Positions 1-9,287 are shown, counted from the stretch's first letter. The stretch: 57,634 nt of DNA from Chitinophagales bacterium (GCA_017303395.1 JAFLBN010000021.1:1-57634); one strand, 5' to 3'. A program made the numbers and translations. Notes: generated by a model from the letters alone, not told the origin.

Positions 1-2
1 TT

Positions 3-788
3 GCGAGTCCTGACAGCAATATGTGTGTGCCATCAACAGGTCTTACATTCTACAGCAACTATACGAATGGTGGCAGCACACCTGCATTCCAGTGGATAGT
101 TAACGGTACAGACGTACCTGGTGCTAACAATGCTACATTCTTTACAACTGCATTGAATAATCTGGATGTAGTAACGTGCAGATTCAGCAGTAGTGCATTG
201 TGTGTGTTCCCTGAAGTAAGCAGCCCTGTTACAATACATCAGTATCCGGTGTTGAAACACTCAGTGAATATCACAATGACAAGTGTTGGTCCTAATACAA
301 CCCAGTTTACAGCTAACATCATCAACGGAGGCACATCTCCGATGATTCAGTGGTATAAGAACGACAAAGCAGTACCTGGTGAAACAAACCTGACCTATAC
401 GGCAAGTGGCCTGACATCAAGCGATCGCATCAGCGTAGAGGTAACGAGCAATGCAATATGCGCTACGCCTAAATCGTTGATGAGCAATTATGCAAGTGTT
501 AGTACCGGTATCCACAATGTGGAAAATGCAGGTCTGAAATTCGGACTGTATCCTAACCCTGTATCAACTGACAGAGTGAACCTGATAGCAGACAGAAGTC
601 TGCAGGGCGAAACAGTAGTAAGGTTGATCAACAAACTGGGCCAGTTGGTGTCTGAGTACAAAGTAACGATTGTGACAGGTGCGCCAACAGAGATTGTAAT
701 CGGTGACATAGCAGCAGGTACATACTATCTGCAGGTTATCAACACAACCGAAAACATCAAAACAAACATCAAGTTTGACAAGAATTAA
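3..788 (+). CDS. T9SS-sorted surface protein, C-terminal part (5' truncated by window edge)
   Basis: The reading frame is open from the first bases of the window, so this is the 3' end of a longer gene; the first ATG at 21 is not a true start. It reads as consecutive Ig/PKD-like beta-sandwich repeats (motifs such as NGGSTPAFQW and NGGTSPMIQWYKND about 80 residues apart), then a linker and a T9SS type A sorting domain over the last ~85 residues, starting at FGLYPNPVSTDRVNL and ending in a lysine-rich strand. Such proteins are exported by Sec, cross the outer membrane through the type IX machinery and are anchored or released at the surface. The repeats suggest an adhesin or structural surface protein; the catalytic part, if any, is outside the window. 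A strong hairpin terminator follows the stop codon. Confidence 0.85.
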   Translation, partial: ASPDSNMCVPSTGLTFYSNYTNGGSTPAFQWIVNGTDVPGANNATFFTTALNNLDVVTCRFSSSALCVFPEVSSPVTIHQYPVLKHSVNITMTSVGPNTTQFTANIINGGTSPMIQWYKNDKAVPGETNLTYTASGLTSSDRISVEVTSNAICATPKSLMSNYASVSTGIHNVENAGLKFGLYPNPVSTDRVNLIADRSLQGETVVRLINKLGQLVSEYKVTIVTGAPTEIVIGDIAAGTYYLQVINTTENIKTNIKFDKN

Positions 789-810
789 TCTTGTCAGTCT
801 TTAAATAGAA

Positions 811-840
811 AAAAGCGTCGGCATTTGCCGACGCTTTTTG
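811..840 (+). terminator. Rho-independent terminator
   Basis: A 12-bp perfect stem (AAAAGCGTCGGC with its complement), a 4-nt ATTT loop and a T-rich run lie 23 bp after the stop of the T9SS gene. Confidence 0.9.
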
Positions 841-929
841 TTTGTTATAAATCACAATTTGAAAATATCTTTTAACATGATTATATAATATTAACAAAGC
901 TGTAATAAGGATATTCAACAGTCTTGAAT

Positions 930-937
930 TACTTTTG
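930..937 (+). promoter_or_regulatory. Bacteroidota -7 element TACTTTTG
   Basis: TACTTTTG matches the Bacteroidota TAnnTTTG consensus. Its last base is only 3 bp from the GTG at 940 and 9 bp from the ATG at 946, so a transcript starting about 5-7 nt downstream would be leaderless or begin inside codon 1. No TTG sits at a good -33 spacing. Confidence 0.45.
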
Positions 938-939
938 AC

Positions 940-1374
940 GTGAAAATGAAACTCTTCGTCCGTTTTTTTCTGGCTATCTGCTTCCTGCAATTGGGCTTTC
1001 TGGGCTCGGTGCAGGGGTATGTGCAGGCAGATAAACAGGTATCACGGACAGTACATTTTTCATTCAATCATCAATTTACACAAAGTTTTACAGACGTATT
1101 TGATGGGCATCTGGAATACAATATTACTCCTGACACCAAAGCAGCAGTAATAGATGTAGAGGTTTTGGAAAGTGAGCATGAGGAAGATGACGAGCGTGAA
1201 CACATAACTCATGTATCCAAAATTGCATCAGCCGAAAACTATTTTCTCGCATTATTTAATGTCTTATTAAGAGACCCTTCAACGGGTTTTTCAAACAAAC
1301 ATCTGCCCGACAACGGGGTTGTTTTGTTTACTGCTCTACGCAAGCATGTAAGGCTTTGCGTATTCAGAGTCTGA
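940..1374 (+). CDS. Small exported protein of unknown function upstream of an RND operon
   Basis: 144 residues. The N-terminus (basic start, FVRFFLAICFLQLGFLGSVQG) is a good Sec signal peptide; the rest is soluble, with an acidic patch (EHEEDDEREH) near residue 88 and a C-terminus ending RLCVFRV. I do not recognise a named family. My impression is that short exported proteins with a similar terminal hydrophobic/FRI-like tail occur beside RND efflux operons in Bacteroidota, but this is memory, not a search result. The start may be GTG 940 or ATG 946. The gene ends about 140 bp before the efflux operon on the same strand, with two palindromes between, so it may be transcribed separately. Confidence 0.6.
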   Translation: MKMKLFVRFFLAICFLQLGFLGSVQGYVQADKQVSRTVHFSFNHQFTQSFTDVFDGHLEYNITPDTKAAVIDVEVLESEHEEDDEREHITHVSKIASAENYFLALFNVLLRDPSTGFSNKHLPDNGVVLFTALRKHVRLCVFRV

Positions 1375-1430
1375 TTTCTTTTCAGGATGCAATAGTCATC
1401 CCTTTCCTACATTTTACTGCTGCACAATAA

Positions 1431-1447
1431 TCACATCGTGGATGTGA
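1431..1447. promoter_or_regulatory. Inverted repeat TCACATC-GTG-GATGTGA
   Basis: A perfect 7-bp inverted repeat with a 3-nt centre lies 68 bp upstream of the RND adaptor start. It could be an operator or a small hairpin; no T-run follows, so a terminator is unlikely. Confidence 0.35.
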
Positions 1448-1459
1448 ATGCAGCTTATG

Positions 1460-1475
1460 GGTTACGTACGTATCC
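1460..1475. promoter_or_regulatory. Palindrome around TACGTACGTA, candidate operator of the RND operon
   Basis: The perfect 10-bp palindrome TACGTACGTA (1463-1472) extends to 16 bp with one mismatched pair (GG...CC ends). It lies 40 bp before the first efflux gene, where a repressor of a dimeric HTH type would bind. No TetR-like gene is adjacent, so the regulator is unknown. Confidence 0.4.
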
Positions 1476-1514
1476 ATTTATTCAAAAATATCATATTGCA
1501 CTAACGCAAAGTTT

Positions 1515-2597
1515 ATGAAGAAAATTCTCATTGGCATGAGCGTATGCTCCGTGCTGTTTTATGCAAGTTGCTCATCAGACAAAAAAGAAAAAGAACCGGA
1601 AACTAAATTCCTTGTTACAAACCCTGTAAAAGCAGACACGTCCATCACGCAGGACTATGTGTGCCAAATACATGCTATCAGCCACATTGAGGTGAGGGCA
1701 CAGGAACGTGGTTATCTGCAAAAGATATATGTAGACGAAGGCCAGTTTGTAAAACAAGGTCAGCTACTCTTTCAAATCATGCCAAATCTTTATCAGGCAG
1801 AGATGCAAAAAGCAGAAGCTGAAACCCGCTATGCAGAAATTGAATACCAGAATACCAAACGCCTTGCAGATGGTAATGTAGTGGCCCCAAACGAGCTGGC
1901 AATGGCTAAGGCTAAATATGATAAAGCAAAAGCAGAGCAAGCACTCGCAAAAGTGCACCTGCAGTTTACCGAAATCCGTGCGCCGTTCGATGGTATTATC
2001 GACCGTTTTCAGGTAAGGCTTGGTAGTCTTATTGACGAAGGCCAGTTGCTGACTACACTGTCTGATAACAGGCAGATGTGGGTGTACTTCAATGTACCGG
2101 AAGCTGAATACCTGACATACAAGACTAACATAAAGAAAGATAGCTTGATGAAAGTGAATCTGCTGATGGCTAATAATGAGCAGTATGAATATCCGGGTGT
2201 GGTAGAAACAATAGAAGCAGACTTCAACAATGAAACGGGAAACATCGCATTCAGGGCAACCTTCCCGAATCCTAAAAGCCTGCTAAGGCATGGTGAAACA
2301 GGTAATATTCTTATTCAGCAGGCACACAAAGGTGCCATCATCATCCCTCAGAAAGCTACGATGGAGATTATGGATAAGAAGTATGTGTATGTTGTTGACA
2401 AGAACAATAAAGTAAAGCTGACATTGATAGATATAGCAGCTGAAATGCCAGACTTGTACATTATTAAAGATGGCCTTACAGAAAATGACAAAATACTGCT
2501 GGAAGGTATGCGAAAGGTTAAGGATGGCGACCAGATAAAATTTGAGTACGAAGATCCAAAGACAGTAATGAACAACCTGAAGTTACCTTCAGAATAA
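1515..2597 (+). CDS. RND efflux periplasmic adaptor (membrane fusion lipoprotein)
   Basis: 360 residues. The signal peptide ends in a lipobox with Cys19 (SVLFYASC), so the protein is a lipoprotein tethered in the periplasm. Family features in order: N-terminal beta-barrel strand (TSITQDYVCQIHAISHIEVRA), first lipoyl half (GYLQKIYVDEGQFVKQGQLLF, residues ~75-95), alpha-helical hairpin rich in Ala/Lys/Glu (~97-150), second lipoyl half (FTEIRAPFDGIIDRF), beta-barrel and membrane-proximal domain. It bridges the inner-membrane pump to the outer-membrane channel encoded by the next two genes; the gap to the pump gene is 26 bp, so this is one operon. It resembles AcrA/MexE-type adaptors of the HAE1 group; the substrate cannot be read from sequence. 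Confidence 0.93.
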   Translation: MKKILIGMSVCSVLFYASCSSDKKEKEPETKFLVTNPVKADTSITQDYVCQIHAISHIEVRAQERGYLQKIYVDEGQFVKQGQLLFQIMPNLYQAEMQKAEAETRYAEIEYQNTKRLADGNVVAPNELAMAKAKYDKAKAEQALAKVHLQFTEIRAPFDGIIDRFQVRLGSLIDEGQLLTTLSDNRQMWVYFNVPEAEYLTYKTNIKKDSLMKVNLLMANNEQYEYPGVVETIEADFNNETGNIAFRATFPNPKSLLRHGETGNILIQQAHKGAIIIPQKATMEIMDKKYVYVVDKNNKVKLTLIDIAAEMPDLYIIKDGLTENDKILLEGMRKVKDGDQIKFEYEDPKTVMNNLKLPSE

Positions 2598-2623
2598 GCT
2601 AAGCATTCAAAAAATAGAAATCA

Positions 2624-5600
2624 ATGTTCAACATATTCATCAAAAGGCCTGTCCTGGCGATAGTGATTTCACTTGTCATTATCTTCATGGGCGTACTGGC
2701 CATCAATACGCTGCCAACATCGCAGTTCCCGTCTATTGCCCCTCCAAGGGTGGTAGTAAGCGTTGCTTATCCGGGTGCAAGTGCCGATGTATTGGTGAAA
2801 TCTGTACTCATACCAATGGAAAAAGCCGTGAACGGTGTGCCGGGTATGAAGTACATGACCTCTGACGCAGTAAGTGCGGGCGAGGCAAATATTCAAGTGG
2901 TATTCGATTTGGGTACAGACCCCAATCAGGCGGTTGTAAATGTAAAGAACCGTATAGAACAGGTAACGAACAGGTTGCCTGTGCTGGTACAGCGCGAGGG
3001 TATCATCGTAAACATACTGCAGCCAAACATGCTGATGTATGTAAACGTATATAGTAAAGACCCGAAGACCGATCAGAATTTCCTTTACAACTTTGCGAGT
3101 GTAAACATTCTGCGAGAACTGAGCCGTGTAAAGGGTATAGGTAGCGCGCAGATACTTGGTAGCCGCCAGTACGCTATGCGTATATGGTTGAAGCCCGACA
3201 GGATGCGTGCCTATAATGTTTCTACCGACGAGGTAATGGAGGCACTCGCCAACCAGAGTGTTATCGGTTCTCCGGGTAGGATAGGCCGTAGCGATGGTAA
3301 GCGTTCCGAAGCATTGGAATATGTACTTACTTATCAGGGCCGATACAATCAGCCTGACCAGTACAAGAATGTTATTGTGCGTGCAACACCGAATGGTGAG
3401 ATATTGCACCTGAAAGACATTGCAGATGTAGAGTTGGGTAGTGAGTTTTACGATATCTATTCAGATTTGAATGGACACCCTTCTGCAGCCATCGTATTGA
3501 AGCAAACCTATGGTAGTAATGCTAACGAGGTAATCAAAAACATCAAATCAAAACTTGATGAGATTAAGTCAGAGTCTTTCCCTCCTGGTATGGACTATGA
3601 AATCAGCTACGACGTATCCAGCTTCCTCGATGCATCTATCGAAAAAGTTGTGCACACGCTGGGTGAGGCATTTATCCTAGTGGCAATCGTAGTATTCCTG
3701 TTCTTAGGAGACTGGCGTTCTACGTTGATTCCTACACTAGCCGTGCCGGTATCATTGATTGGTGCATTTTTCTTTATGCAGATGTTTGGTATCAATATCA
3801 ACCTTATCACACTCTTTGCCCTTGTATTAGCAATCGGTATCGTGGTGGATGATGCCATTGTGGTGGTAGAGGCCGTGCATGCCAAGATGGAAGAGGAACA
3901 TCTGTCGCCATACAAAGCGGTCAAGAAGGTGTTACGAGAAATCAGCGGTGCTGTAATAGCCATCACGCTCCTGATGACTGCCGTTTTTGTACCCGTTGCA
4001 TTTATGACGGGTCCTGTGGGTATCTTCTATAGGCAGTTCTCTATTACAATGGCATGTGCTATCGTGCTATCGGGTATTGTGGCATTGACACTGACGCCTG
4101 TGTTGTGTGCTATGATATTGAAGAACAATCATGGCAAGCCGAGGAAGAAAACACCAATCAATCGTTTCCTCGATGGGTTTAATAGTCTGTTCGAGAAACT
4201 TACCGGCAGATATACTTCTTTGTTGAAGCATATTGTTAATCGCCGCGTAGTTACGTTCGGTATACTCATCGTATTTGGTATTGGTATTATTGGTATCTCC
4301 AGAGATTTGCCTTCAGGCTTCATACCTAACGAAGATCAGGGTATGATATATGCCATCATTCAAACACCACCGGGTGCTACGCTCGAAAGGACAAATGATG
4401 TTGCGCGTCAATTGCAGAAGATTGCAGAGAAGGTAGAAGGCATCAAGTCTGTATCTGCATTGGCGGGTTATGAGGTGTTGACAGAAGGGCGCGGTTCTAA
4501 CGCTGGTACATGTCTTATTAACCTGAAAGACTGGAACGAGCGCGACCATACAGTAAACGAAATCATTCACGAACTGGAAGAAAAAGCGAAGGAGATTCCC
4601 GGTGCAACGATTGAATTCTTCGGCCCGCCGGCAGTACCGGGTTACGGTGTAGCAGGTGGTTTCGCACTGCGCTTGCTCGATAAAACAAATAGTGATGACT
4701 ATCGCGATCTTGAAAAAGTGAACGACCAGTTTATGGCAGCACTGCACAAACGCAAAGAACTGACAGGCCTTTTCACCTTCTTCAGTGCCAATTATCCCCA
4801 GTACGATCTGGAAATAGATAATCAGGCAGCTATGCAGAAAGGTGTATCTATAGGCAAGGCAATGGACAATCTTTCAATACTTATTGGTAGTACCTACGAG
4901 CTTGGTTTCATCAGGTTTGGTAACTTCTTTAAAGTATATGTGCAGGCATCTCCAGAATACAGACGCTTGCCTGAAGACATCCTGCAATTGTATGTGAAGA
5001 ACAATCGTGATGAGATGGTGCCTTATTCAGCCTTCATGAAGATTAAGAAATCGCATGGCTTGAATGAGATAACACGTTACAACATGTATACCTCTTCGGC
5101 TATTCGTGGCGAGCCTGCTCCGGGTTATAGTAGTGGTGAGGCCATTGCTGCTATACAGGAAGTGGCTAAGACATTGCCACGTGGTTACGATATAGATTGG
5201 GAAGGTCTTTCGAAAGATGAGGTGGGACGCGGTAACGAGGCGCTCTATATCTTCCTCATAGTATTAGCCTTTGTATATCTGGTATTGGCAGCGCAGTACG
5301 AAAGTTTCATTCTGCCATTGTCGGTAATATGTTCTTTGCCTGCTGGTATATTCGGTGCCTTCCTGCTCATTAAGATGTTGGGGCTTGCCAACGATATCTA
5401 TGCACAGGTAGGCCTTGTAATGCTTGTAGGGCTATTGGGTAAGAACGCGGTACTGATAGTAGAGTTTGCAGCGCAGAAGCATTTACAAGGCATGAGTGTC
5501 TTGGAAGCTGCTATAGAAGGTGCTAAAGTGCGTTTCCGTCCTATCCTTATGACATCGTTCGCCTTCATCGCAGGTCTTATTCCGTTAGTGTTTGCGCATG

Positions 5601-5830
5601 GTCCGGGTGCTATTGGTAACCGTACTATTGGTTCATCTGCATTGGGTGGTATGTTGTTTGGTACCATCTTCGGTGTGATAGTTGTGCCTGGGTTGTACTA
5701 CATCTTCGGTACCATAGCATCCAAACGCAAACTGATAAGAGACGAAGACGAAAATCCGTTGTCAGAACGCAAGATACTGGATGAAGAAACAGACAATGAT
5801 AACGAACAGGGAAACAATCAACACCATTAA
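2624..5830 (+). CDS. RND multidrug efflux permease, HAE1/AcrB type
   Basis: 1068 residues, the usual size for hydrophobe/amphiphile RND pumps. TM1 is at residues ~9-29 (VLAIVISLVIIFMGVLAI), followed by the large periplasmic porter loop, the TM2-TM7 block and a second mirror half. The proton-relay acidic pair is present in TM4 (LVLAIGIVVDDAIVVVE, about residue 407), as expected for a proton antiporter that expels drugs, bile-like compounds or other amphiphiles. The signature GPVGIFYRQFSITMA follows. The tail is hydrophilic and acidic, ending in Gln/Asn/His. It assembles as a trimer with the adaptor upstream and the channel 18 bp downstream. The DD pair and absence of heavy-metal motifs favour HAE1 over CusA-like HME. 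Confidence 0.95.
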   Translation: MFNIFIKRPVLAIVISLVIIFMGVLAINTLPTSQFPSIAPPRVVVSVAYPGASADVLVKSVLIPMEKAVNGVPGMKYMTSDAVSAGEANIQVVFDLGTDPNQAVVNVKNRIEQVTNRLPVLVQREGIIVNILQPNMLMYVNVYSKDPKTDQNFLYNFASVNILRELSRVKGIGSAQILGSRQYAMRIWLKPDRMRAYNVSTDEVMEALANQSVIGSPGRIGRSDGKRSEALEYVLTYQGRYNQPDQYKNVIVRATPNGEILHLKDIADVELGSEFYDIYSDLNGHPSAAIVLKQTYGSNANEVIKNIKSKLDEIKSESFPPGMDYEISYDVSSFLDASIEKVVHTLGEAFILVAIVVFLFLGDWRSTLIPTLAVPVSLIGAFFFMQMFGININLITLFALVLAIGIVVDDAIVVVEAVHAKMEEEHLSPYKAVKKVLREISGAVIAITLLMTAVFVPVAFMTGPVGIFYRQFSITMACAIVLSGIVALTLTPVLCAMILKNNHGKPRKKTPINRFLDGFNSLFEKLTGRYTSLLKHIVNRRVVTFGILIVFGIGIIGISRDLPSGFIPNEDQGMIYAIIQTPPGATLERTNDVARQLQKIAEKVEGIKSVSALAGYEVLTEGRGSNAGTCLINLKDWNERDHTVNEIIHELEEKAKEIPGATIEFFGPPAVPGYGVAGGFALRLLDKTNSDDYRDLEKVNDQFMAALHKRKELTGLFTFFSANYPQYDLEIDNQAAMQKGVSIGKAMDNLSILIGSTYELGFIRFGNFFKVYVQASPEYRRLPEDILQLYVKNNRDEMVPYSAFMKIKKSHGLNEITRYNMYTSSAIRGEPAPGYSSGEAIAAIQEVAKTLPRGYDIDWEGLSKDEVGRGNEALYIFLIVLAFVYLVLAAQYESFILPLSVICSLPAGIFGAFLLIKMLGLANDIYAQVGLVMLVGLLGKNAVLIVEFAAQKHLQGMSVLEAAIEGAKVRFRPILMTSFAFIAGLIPLVFAHGPGAIGNRTIGSSALGGMLFGTIFGVIVVPGLYYIFGTIASKRKLIRDEDENPLSERKILDEETDNDNEQGNNQHH

Positions 5831-5848
5831 CAGTTCAAATTCATTAAC

Positions 5849-7282
5849 ATGCTAAGAATAAAGAGATATCAATATATAGGGCTTGTTTGTTTGTCGTTGG
5901 GGTATGCTGCATGCAACACACCCAAGTTGGCCAAGAAAACAGAAAATAAAAACGTACCTGCCAGTTATAACGACTCGCAGGATACTGCTAACACAGCTGC
6001 ACTTAAGTGGCAGGACTATTTTACGGATCCTTTCCTTCACGATTTGATAGATACGGCTCTAAAGAATAATCAGGAGCTGAACATTACCATGCAGGAAATA
6101 GAAATATCGCGCAACGAAGTACGTGTCCGTAAAGGGGAGTACTTGCCATTTGTTGGTATAAAGGCTGGTGCAGGGGTAGATAAAGCAGCTCGGTACACCA
6201 ATAAAGGTGCGCTGGAAGCCAATACGCAAATAGTGCCTGGTGAAGAAAGGTCTGAGCCGTTGCAAGACTATCTGATTGGTGCCTATGCCAATTGGGAACT
6301 GGATATATGGAAGAAACTGCGCAATGCTAAGAAAGCAGCCGTAGCAAGATATCTGGGCAGTATAGAGGGCAAGAATTTCATGGTAACGAATCTGGTTGCA
6401 GAAATTGCAAACTCGTATTATGAATTGCTGGCATTGGATAATCAGTTGGATATTGTAAAGAAGAATATCGAAATTCAGACCAATGCATTCGAGATTGTGA
6501 AGCTGCAGAAAGAAGCAGCACGTGTCAATGAACTGGCAGTACGCAGGTTCGAGGCGCAGGTGCTCAATACAAAGAGCCTGCAATACACCATTCAGCAAAA
6601 GATAACGGAAACAGAAAATCACATCAACTATCTGTTGGGTAGATTCCCGCAACATGTGGCGCGTACCGATAACGGGTTTATTGATTTGGTGCCACCTGTT
6701 ATACAGGCTGGTATACCATCGCAATTGCTGGCAAACAGGCCCGATATCATGAAGGCAGAACAAGAGCTTGCTGCTGCAAAGCTGGATGTGAAAGTAGCAC
6801 GTGCAAGATTCTATCCTTCTGTTGGTATTTCTGCATCGGTAGGGTACAACGCTTTCAATCCTACATATTTCTTCAAGTCGCCAGAATCAATGTTGTATTC
6901 GCTTGCGGGCGATCTTGCTGCACCGCTTATTAACAGGAATGCAATCAAGGCAACTTATTATAGTGCCAATGCAAAACAGATACAGGCAGTGTACAACTAC
7001 GAGCGTACTATTCTGAATGCATATGTAGAAGTGATGAACCAACTGGCGAAAATCAATAACATGCAGCAGAGCTACAGCCTGAAAACAAAACAGGTAGAGG
7101 CACTTACCAAGTCTGTTGATATATCAAACGACCTTTTCAAATCTGCCCGTGCAGACTATATGGAAGTATTGCTGACACAACGCGATGCCTTGGAGGCAAA
7201 ATTTGAACTGATAGAAACACAAAAACAAAAAATGAATGCTACTGTAAATATCTATCAGGCACTTGGTGGTGGCTGGAGATAA
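5849..7282 (+). CDS. Outer membrane efflux channel lipoprotein (TolC/OprM/NodT family)
   Basis: 477 residues with a lipobox at Cys22 (LGYAAC). Two repeated OEP domains form long coiled coils (for example NQLDIVKKNIEIQTNAFEIVKL and the C-terminal EALTKSVDISNDLFKSARADYMEVLLTQRDALEAK stretch); LLANRPDIMKAEQELAAAK is the typical family signature (RPDI). It provides the outer-membrane duct for the tripartite pump. It is the last gene of the operon; downstream is a 30-bp interrupted inverted repeat followed by GGGGGCTTTTCTTTT, which may end transcription. Confidence 0.94.
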   Translation: MLRIKRYQYIGLVCLSLGYAACNTPKLAKKTENKNVPASYNDSQDTANTAALKWQDYFTDPFLHDLIDTALKNNQELNITMQEIEISRNEVRVRKGEYLPFVGIKAGAGVDKAARYTNKGALEANTQIVPGEERSEPLQDYLIGAYANWELDIWKKLRNAKKAAVARYLGSIEGKNFMVTNLVAEIANSYYELLALDNQLDIVKKNIEIQTNAFEIVKLQKEAARVNELAVRRFEAQVLNTKSLQYTIQQKITETENHINYLLGRFPQHVARTDNGFIDLVPPVIQAGIPSQLLANRPDIMKAEQELAAAKLDVKVARARFYPSVGISASVGYNAFNPTYFFKSPESMLYSLAGDLAAPLINRNAIKATYYSANAKQIQAVYNYERTILNAYVEVMNQLAKINNMQQSYSLKTKQVEALTKSVDISNDLFKSARADYMEVLLTQRDALEAKFELIETQKQKMNATVNIYQALGGGWR

Positions 7283-7317
7283 TACGCGTATATTTTTTCT
7301 TGTGATAGTACAGCTCT

Positions 7318-7347
7318 CTGATATTCCATTTTAATGGAAATAATCAG
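7318..7347. terminator. Interrupted inverted repeat after the RND operon (terminator or operator)
   Basis: CTGAT-A-TTCCATT, a TT centre, then AATGGAA-ATA-ATCAG pairs over 12 bp. A G-run and TTTTCTTTT follow on the plus strand, which suits a weak terminator, but the site also sits ~80 bp before a Crp/Fnr-type regulator gene and could be its operator. Confidence 0.4.
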
Positions 7348-7423
7348 GGGGCTTTTCTTTTGTGGCATATCCTGTTGCGTAGATTTTGTAATTTGCTTAA
7401 TGTATAACACCACCGCTGTTGTA

Positions 7424-7999
7424 ATGGACGATTTTATAATAAAATATATATCTGCATATATAGAGCTCACTCCTGAAGAGGAGGATATTATCAGGAACCA
7501 AAACCTGATAAAACCTTTTCCTAAAGACACTGTTTTGCTGGCAGAAGGAGAGCATGCCAGAGAATGTTATTTTGTATTGAAGGGTTGTGTGCGCAGATAC
7601 CATATTATAAACGGTGAAGAACGTACAACAGATTTTTATACAGAAAATCAAAGTATCATCCCTGTTAGCTATAGCACAAAAAAGCCTTCAGAGTATTTTC
7701 TGTCTTGTGTAGAGGATACTGTCATTGCTTTAGGTTCTAATGAAAGAAATGAAGAACTCATAAAACAAATACCCAAACTGGAAACAATGCTGGTACAGAT
7801 GGCATCTGAAATGCAGGCGCAGAACCAGATAGAGATGGATAATTTTAAAAATCTGAGCCCTGAAGAAAGATATCGTAACCTAACAGAAACAAGGCCAGAT
7901 TTGCTGAACCGTGTTCCACTCAATTACATAGCCACGTATTTAGGTATCACTCCCGAGTCGCTAAGCAGAATAAGGAAGAGGATATCTCGCAATCGCTAA
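7424..7999 (+). CDS. Crp/Fnr-family transcriptional regulator
   Basis: 191 residues from ATG 7424 (MDDFIIKYISAYIELTPEEE). The frame is open back to an ATG at 7334, but the extra 30 residues are hydrophobic and unlike the family, whose Bacteroidota members start a few residues before an ELTPEEE-like segment. The N-terminal two thirds is a cyclic-nucleotide-binding-like beta roll (KDTVLLAEGEHARECYFVLKGCVRRY); the effector is unknown because residues contacting cAMP are not obvious. The C-terminal winged helix is short (LNYIATYLGITPESLSRIRKRI), with the recognition helix PESLSRIR. In Bacteroidota such regulators often sit beside the one gene they control; the DUF4386 membrane protein 74 bp downstream is the natural candidate. 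Confidence 0.85.
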   Translation: MDDFIIKYISAYIELTPEEEDIIRNQNLIKPFPKDTVLLAEGEHARECYFVLKGCVRRYHIINGEERTTDFYTENQSIIPVSYSTKKPSEYFLSCVEDTVIALGSNERNEELIKQIPKLETMLVQMASEMQAQNQIEMDNFKNLSPEERYRNLTETRPDLLNRVPLNYIATYLGITPESLSRIRKRISRNR

Positions 8000-8073
8000 A
8001 TAACAATTAGCTTAAGTTAATTTCTAATGCATAGCATGGGTGTAGGTTTGCCTTTCAAATAAGGTAAATCAAC

Positions 8074-8781
8074 ATGATAAATTTTTCAGAAAGAAGACAC
8101 AGAGTAGATGCTATAATTACAGGTGTGTTTTTCATAGCAGCAGCAGTTACATCCATCATTGGATTAAAGCTATACCAGCCTGCAATTACAGGCGATGATT
8201 ATCTTACACAAGCTTCTCTGCATACACAGCCTGTTATTATTGGTGCTTTGAATGAGCTGTTTTTAGTAGCCACTGCATCTGGTACAGGTATTATGCTATA
8301 TCCATACCTCAGAAGGTATAACGAGCAAATGGGCTTGGCATATTTCTGTTTCAGGTTGCTGGAAGCTATCCTGATACTTATCGGCACCTTATCGGTATTA
8401 GCTATTGTATCGCTTAGCAAAGCGTATGCTGCTAATCCTGCTGCCGATGTGGGTGCTTATAAGGCAGTTGGCACAGCGCTCATCGCAATACACGATTGGA
8501 CTTTTATGCTAGGTCCTAATTTCATGTTGGGCATCAATACGTTTATATATAGTTATGTATTCTTCAAAAGCAGGCTGATACCACGCGCATTATCTGTAAT
8601 AGGTATAGTAGGTGCTATCATGATATTCATAGCAGCACATTTAGAAATGTTCGGGGTAATGAAGCAGTTGTCTGTCGGTGGAATGGTGATGGCTATCCCT
8701 ATTTTTATTTATGAGATGTCTTTAGCAGTCTATTTAATTGTAAAGGGATTTAATATTAATGCGATAAAATCGTTGCAATAA
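8074..8781 (+). CDS. DUF4386 family multi-pass membrane protein
   Basis: 235 residues. The start MINFSERRHRVDAIITGVFFIAAAVTSIIG is typical of DUF4386, and six to seven hydrophobic helices follow (about residues 16-33, 50-70, 83-108, 125-150, 160-182, 186-203, 210-230). The conserved MLGPNFMLGINTF segment lies in the middle. The function of the family is not established. It follows a Crp/Fnr-type regulator on the same strand and is plausibly its target, a common pairing for this family. Base composition is a little more AT-rich than the housekeeping genes nearby. Confidence 0.8.
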   Translation: MINFSERRHRVDAIITGVFFIAAAVTSIIGLKLYQPAITGDDYLTQASLHTQPVIIGALNELFLVATASGTGIMLYPYLRRYNEQMGLAYFCFRLLEAILILIGTLSVLAIVSLSKAYAANPAADVGAYKAVGTALIAIHDWTFMLGPNFMLGINTFIYSYVFFKSRLIPRALSVIGIVGAIMIFIAAHLEMFGVMKQLSVGGMVMAIPIFIYEMSLAVYLIVKGFNINAIKSLQ

Positions 8782-8843
8782 TCCTCCCACATGTTATTAT
8801 TTATCAAAAAATTGTAAGTTGAGTATGTTTCAATACTTCTTCT

Positions 8844-9233
8844 ATGAATAAAGATGTTGAAGCTTATCACAATGCACTGACCGAAACAGATAAACAGATT
8901 TGTGAATTGCTGTATAAGGAAATAACTAAAGCATTGCCCGATGCTGAAAATAAGGTTTGGCACAGACATCCGGTTTGGTTTATTGAGGGGAATCCGATAG
9001 TAGGGTATAGTAAGCTGAAAGACTGTGTCAGATTATTGTTCTGGAGCGGTCAGTCTTTTGATGTGCAGGGTCTTGAACCTGAAGGAAGTTTTAAAGCAGC
9101 CGAAGCCAGGTACACTACAGTGAAAGAGGTGAAGCTAAAAGATTTAAGAATTTGGCTGAAAGTAGCACCTACTGTTCAGTGGGATTATAAAAATATCGTG
9201 AAGCGCAGAGGCAGATTAGAGCGATTGGTATAA
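8844..9233 (+). CDS. DUF1801 domain protein (YdhG-like)
   Basis: 129 residues. It fits the DUF1801 pattern: an N-terminal helix (YHNALTETDKQICELLYKEITKALPDAENKVWHRHPVWFI), then a short beta sheet (GNPIVGYSKLKDCVRLLFWSG) and a C-terminal Lys-rich segment. The fold is related to frataxin-like/YdhG proteins; the biochemical role is unknown. It is soluble and has no signal peptide. It follows the DUF4386 gene by 62 bp on the same strand and is ended by a hairpin shared with the tRNA region. Confidence 0.75.
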   Translation: MNKDVEAYHNALTETDKQICELLYKEITKALPDAENKVWHRHPVWFIEGNPIVGYSKLKDCVRLLFWSGQSFDVQGLEPEGSFKAAEARYTTVKEVKLKDLRIWLKVAPTVQWDYKNIVKRRGRLERLV

Positions 9234-9250
9234 TAGGAATTGATATAAAC

Positions 9251-9282
9251 AAAGCAGCCACTTTATAAGAGTGGCTGCTTTG
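9251..9282. terminator. Bidirectional terminator
   Basis: AAAGCAGCCACT pairs with AGTGGCTGCTTT around a 7-nt loop; T-rich sequence follows on both strands. It separates the DUF1801 gene (+) from tRNA-Arg (-). Confidence 0.85.
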
Positions 9283-9287
9283 TTTTG

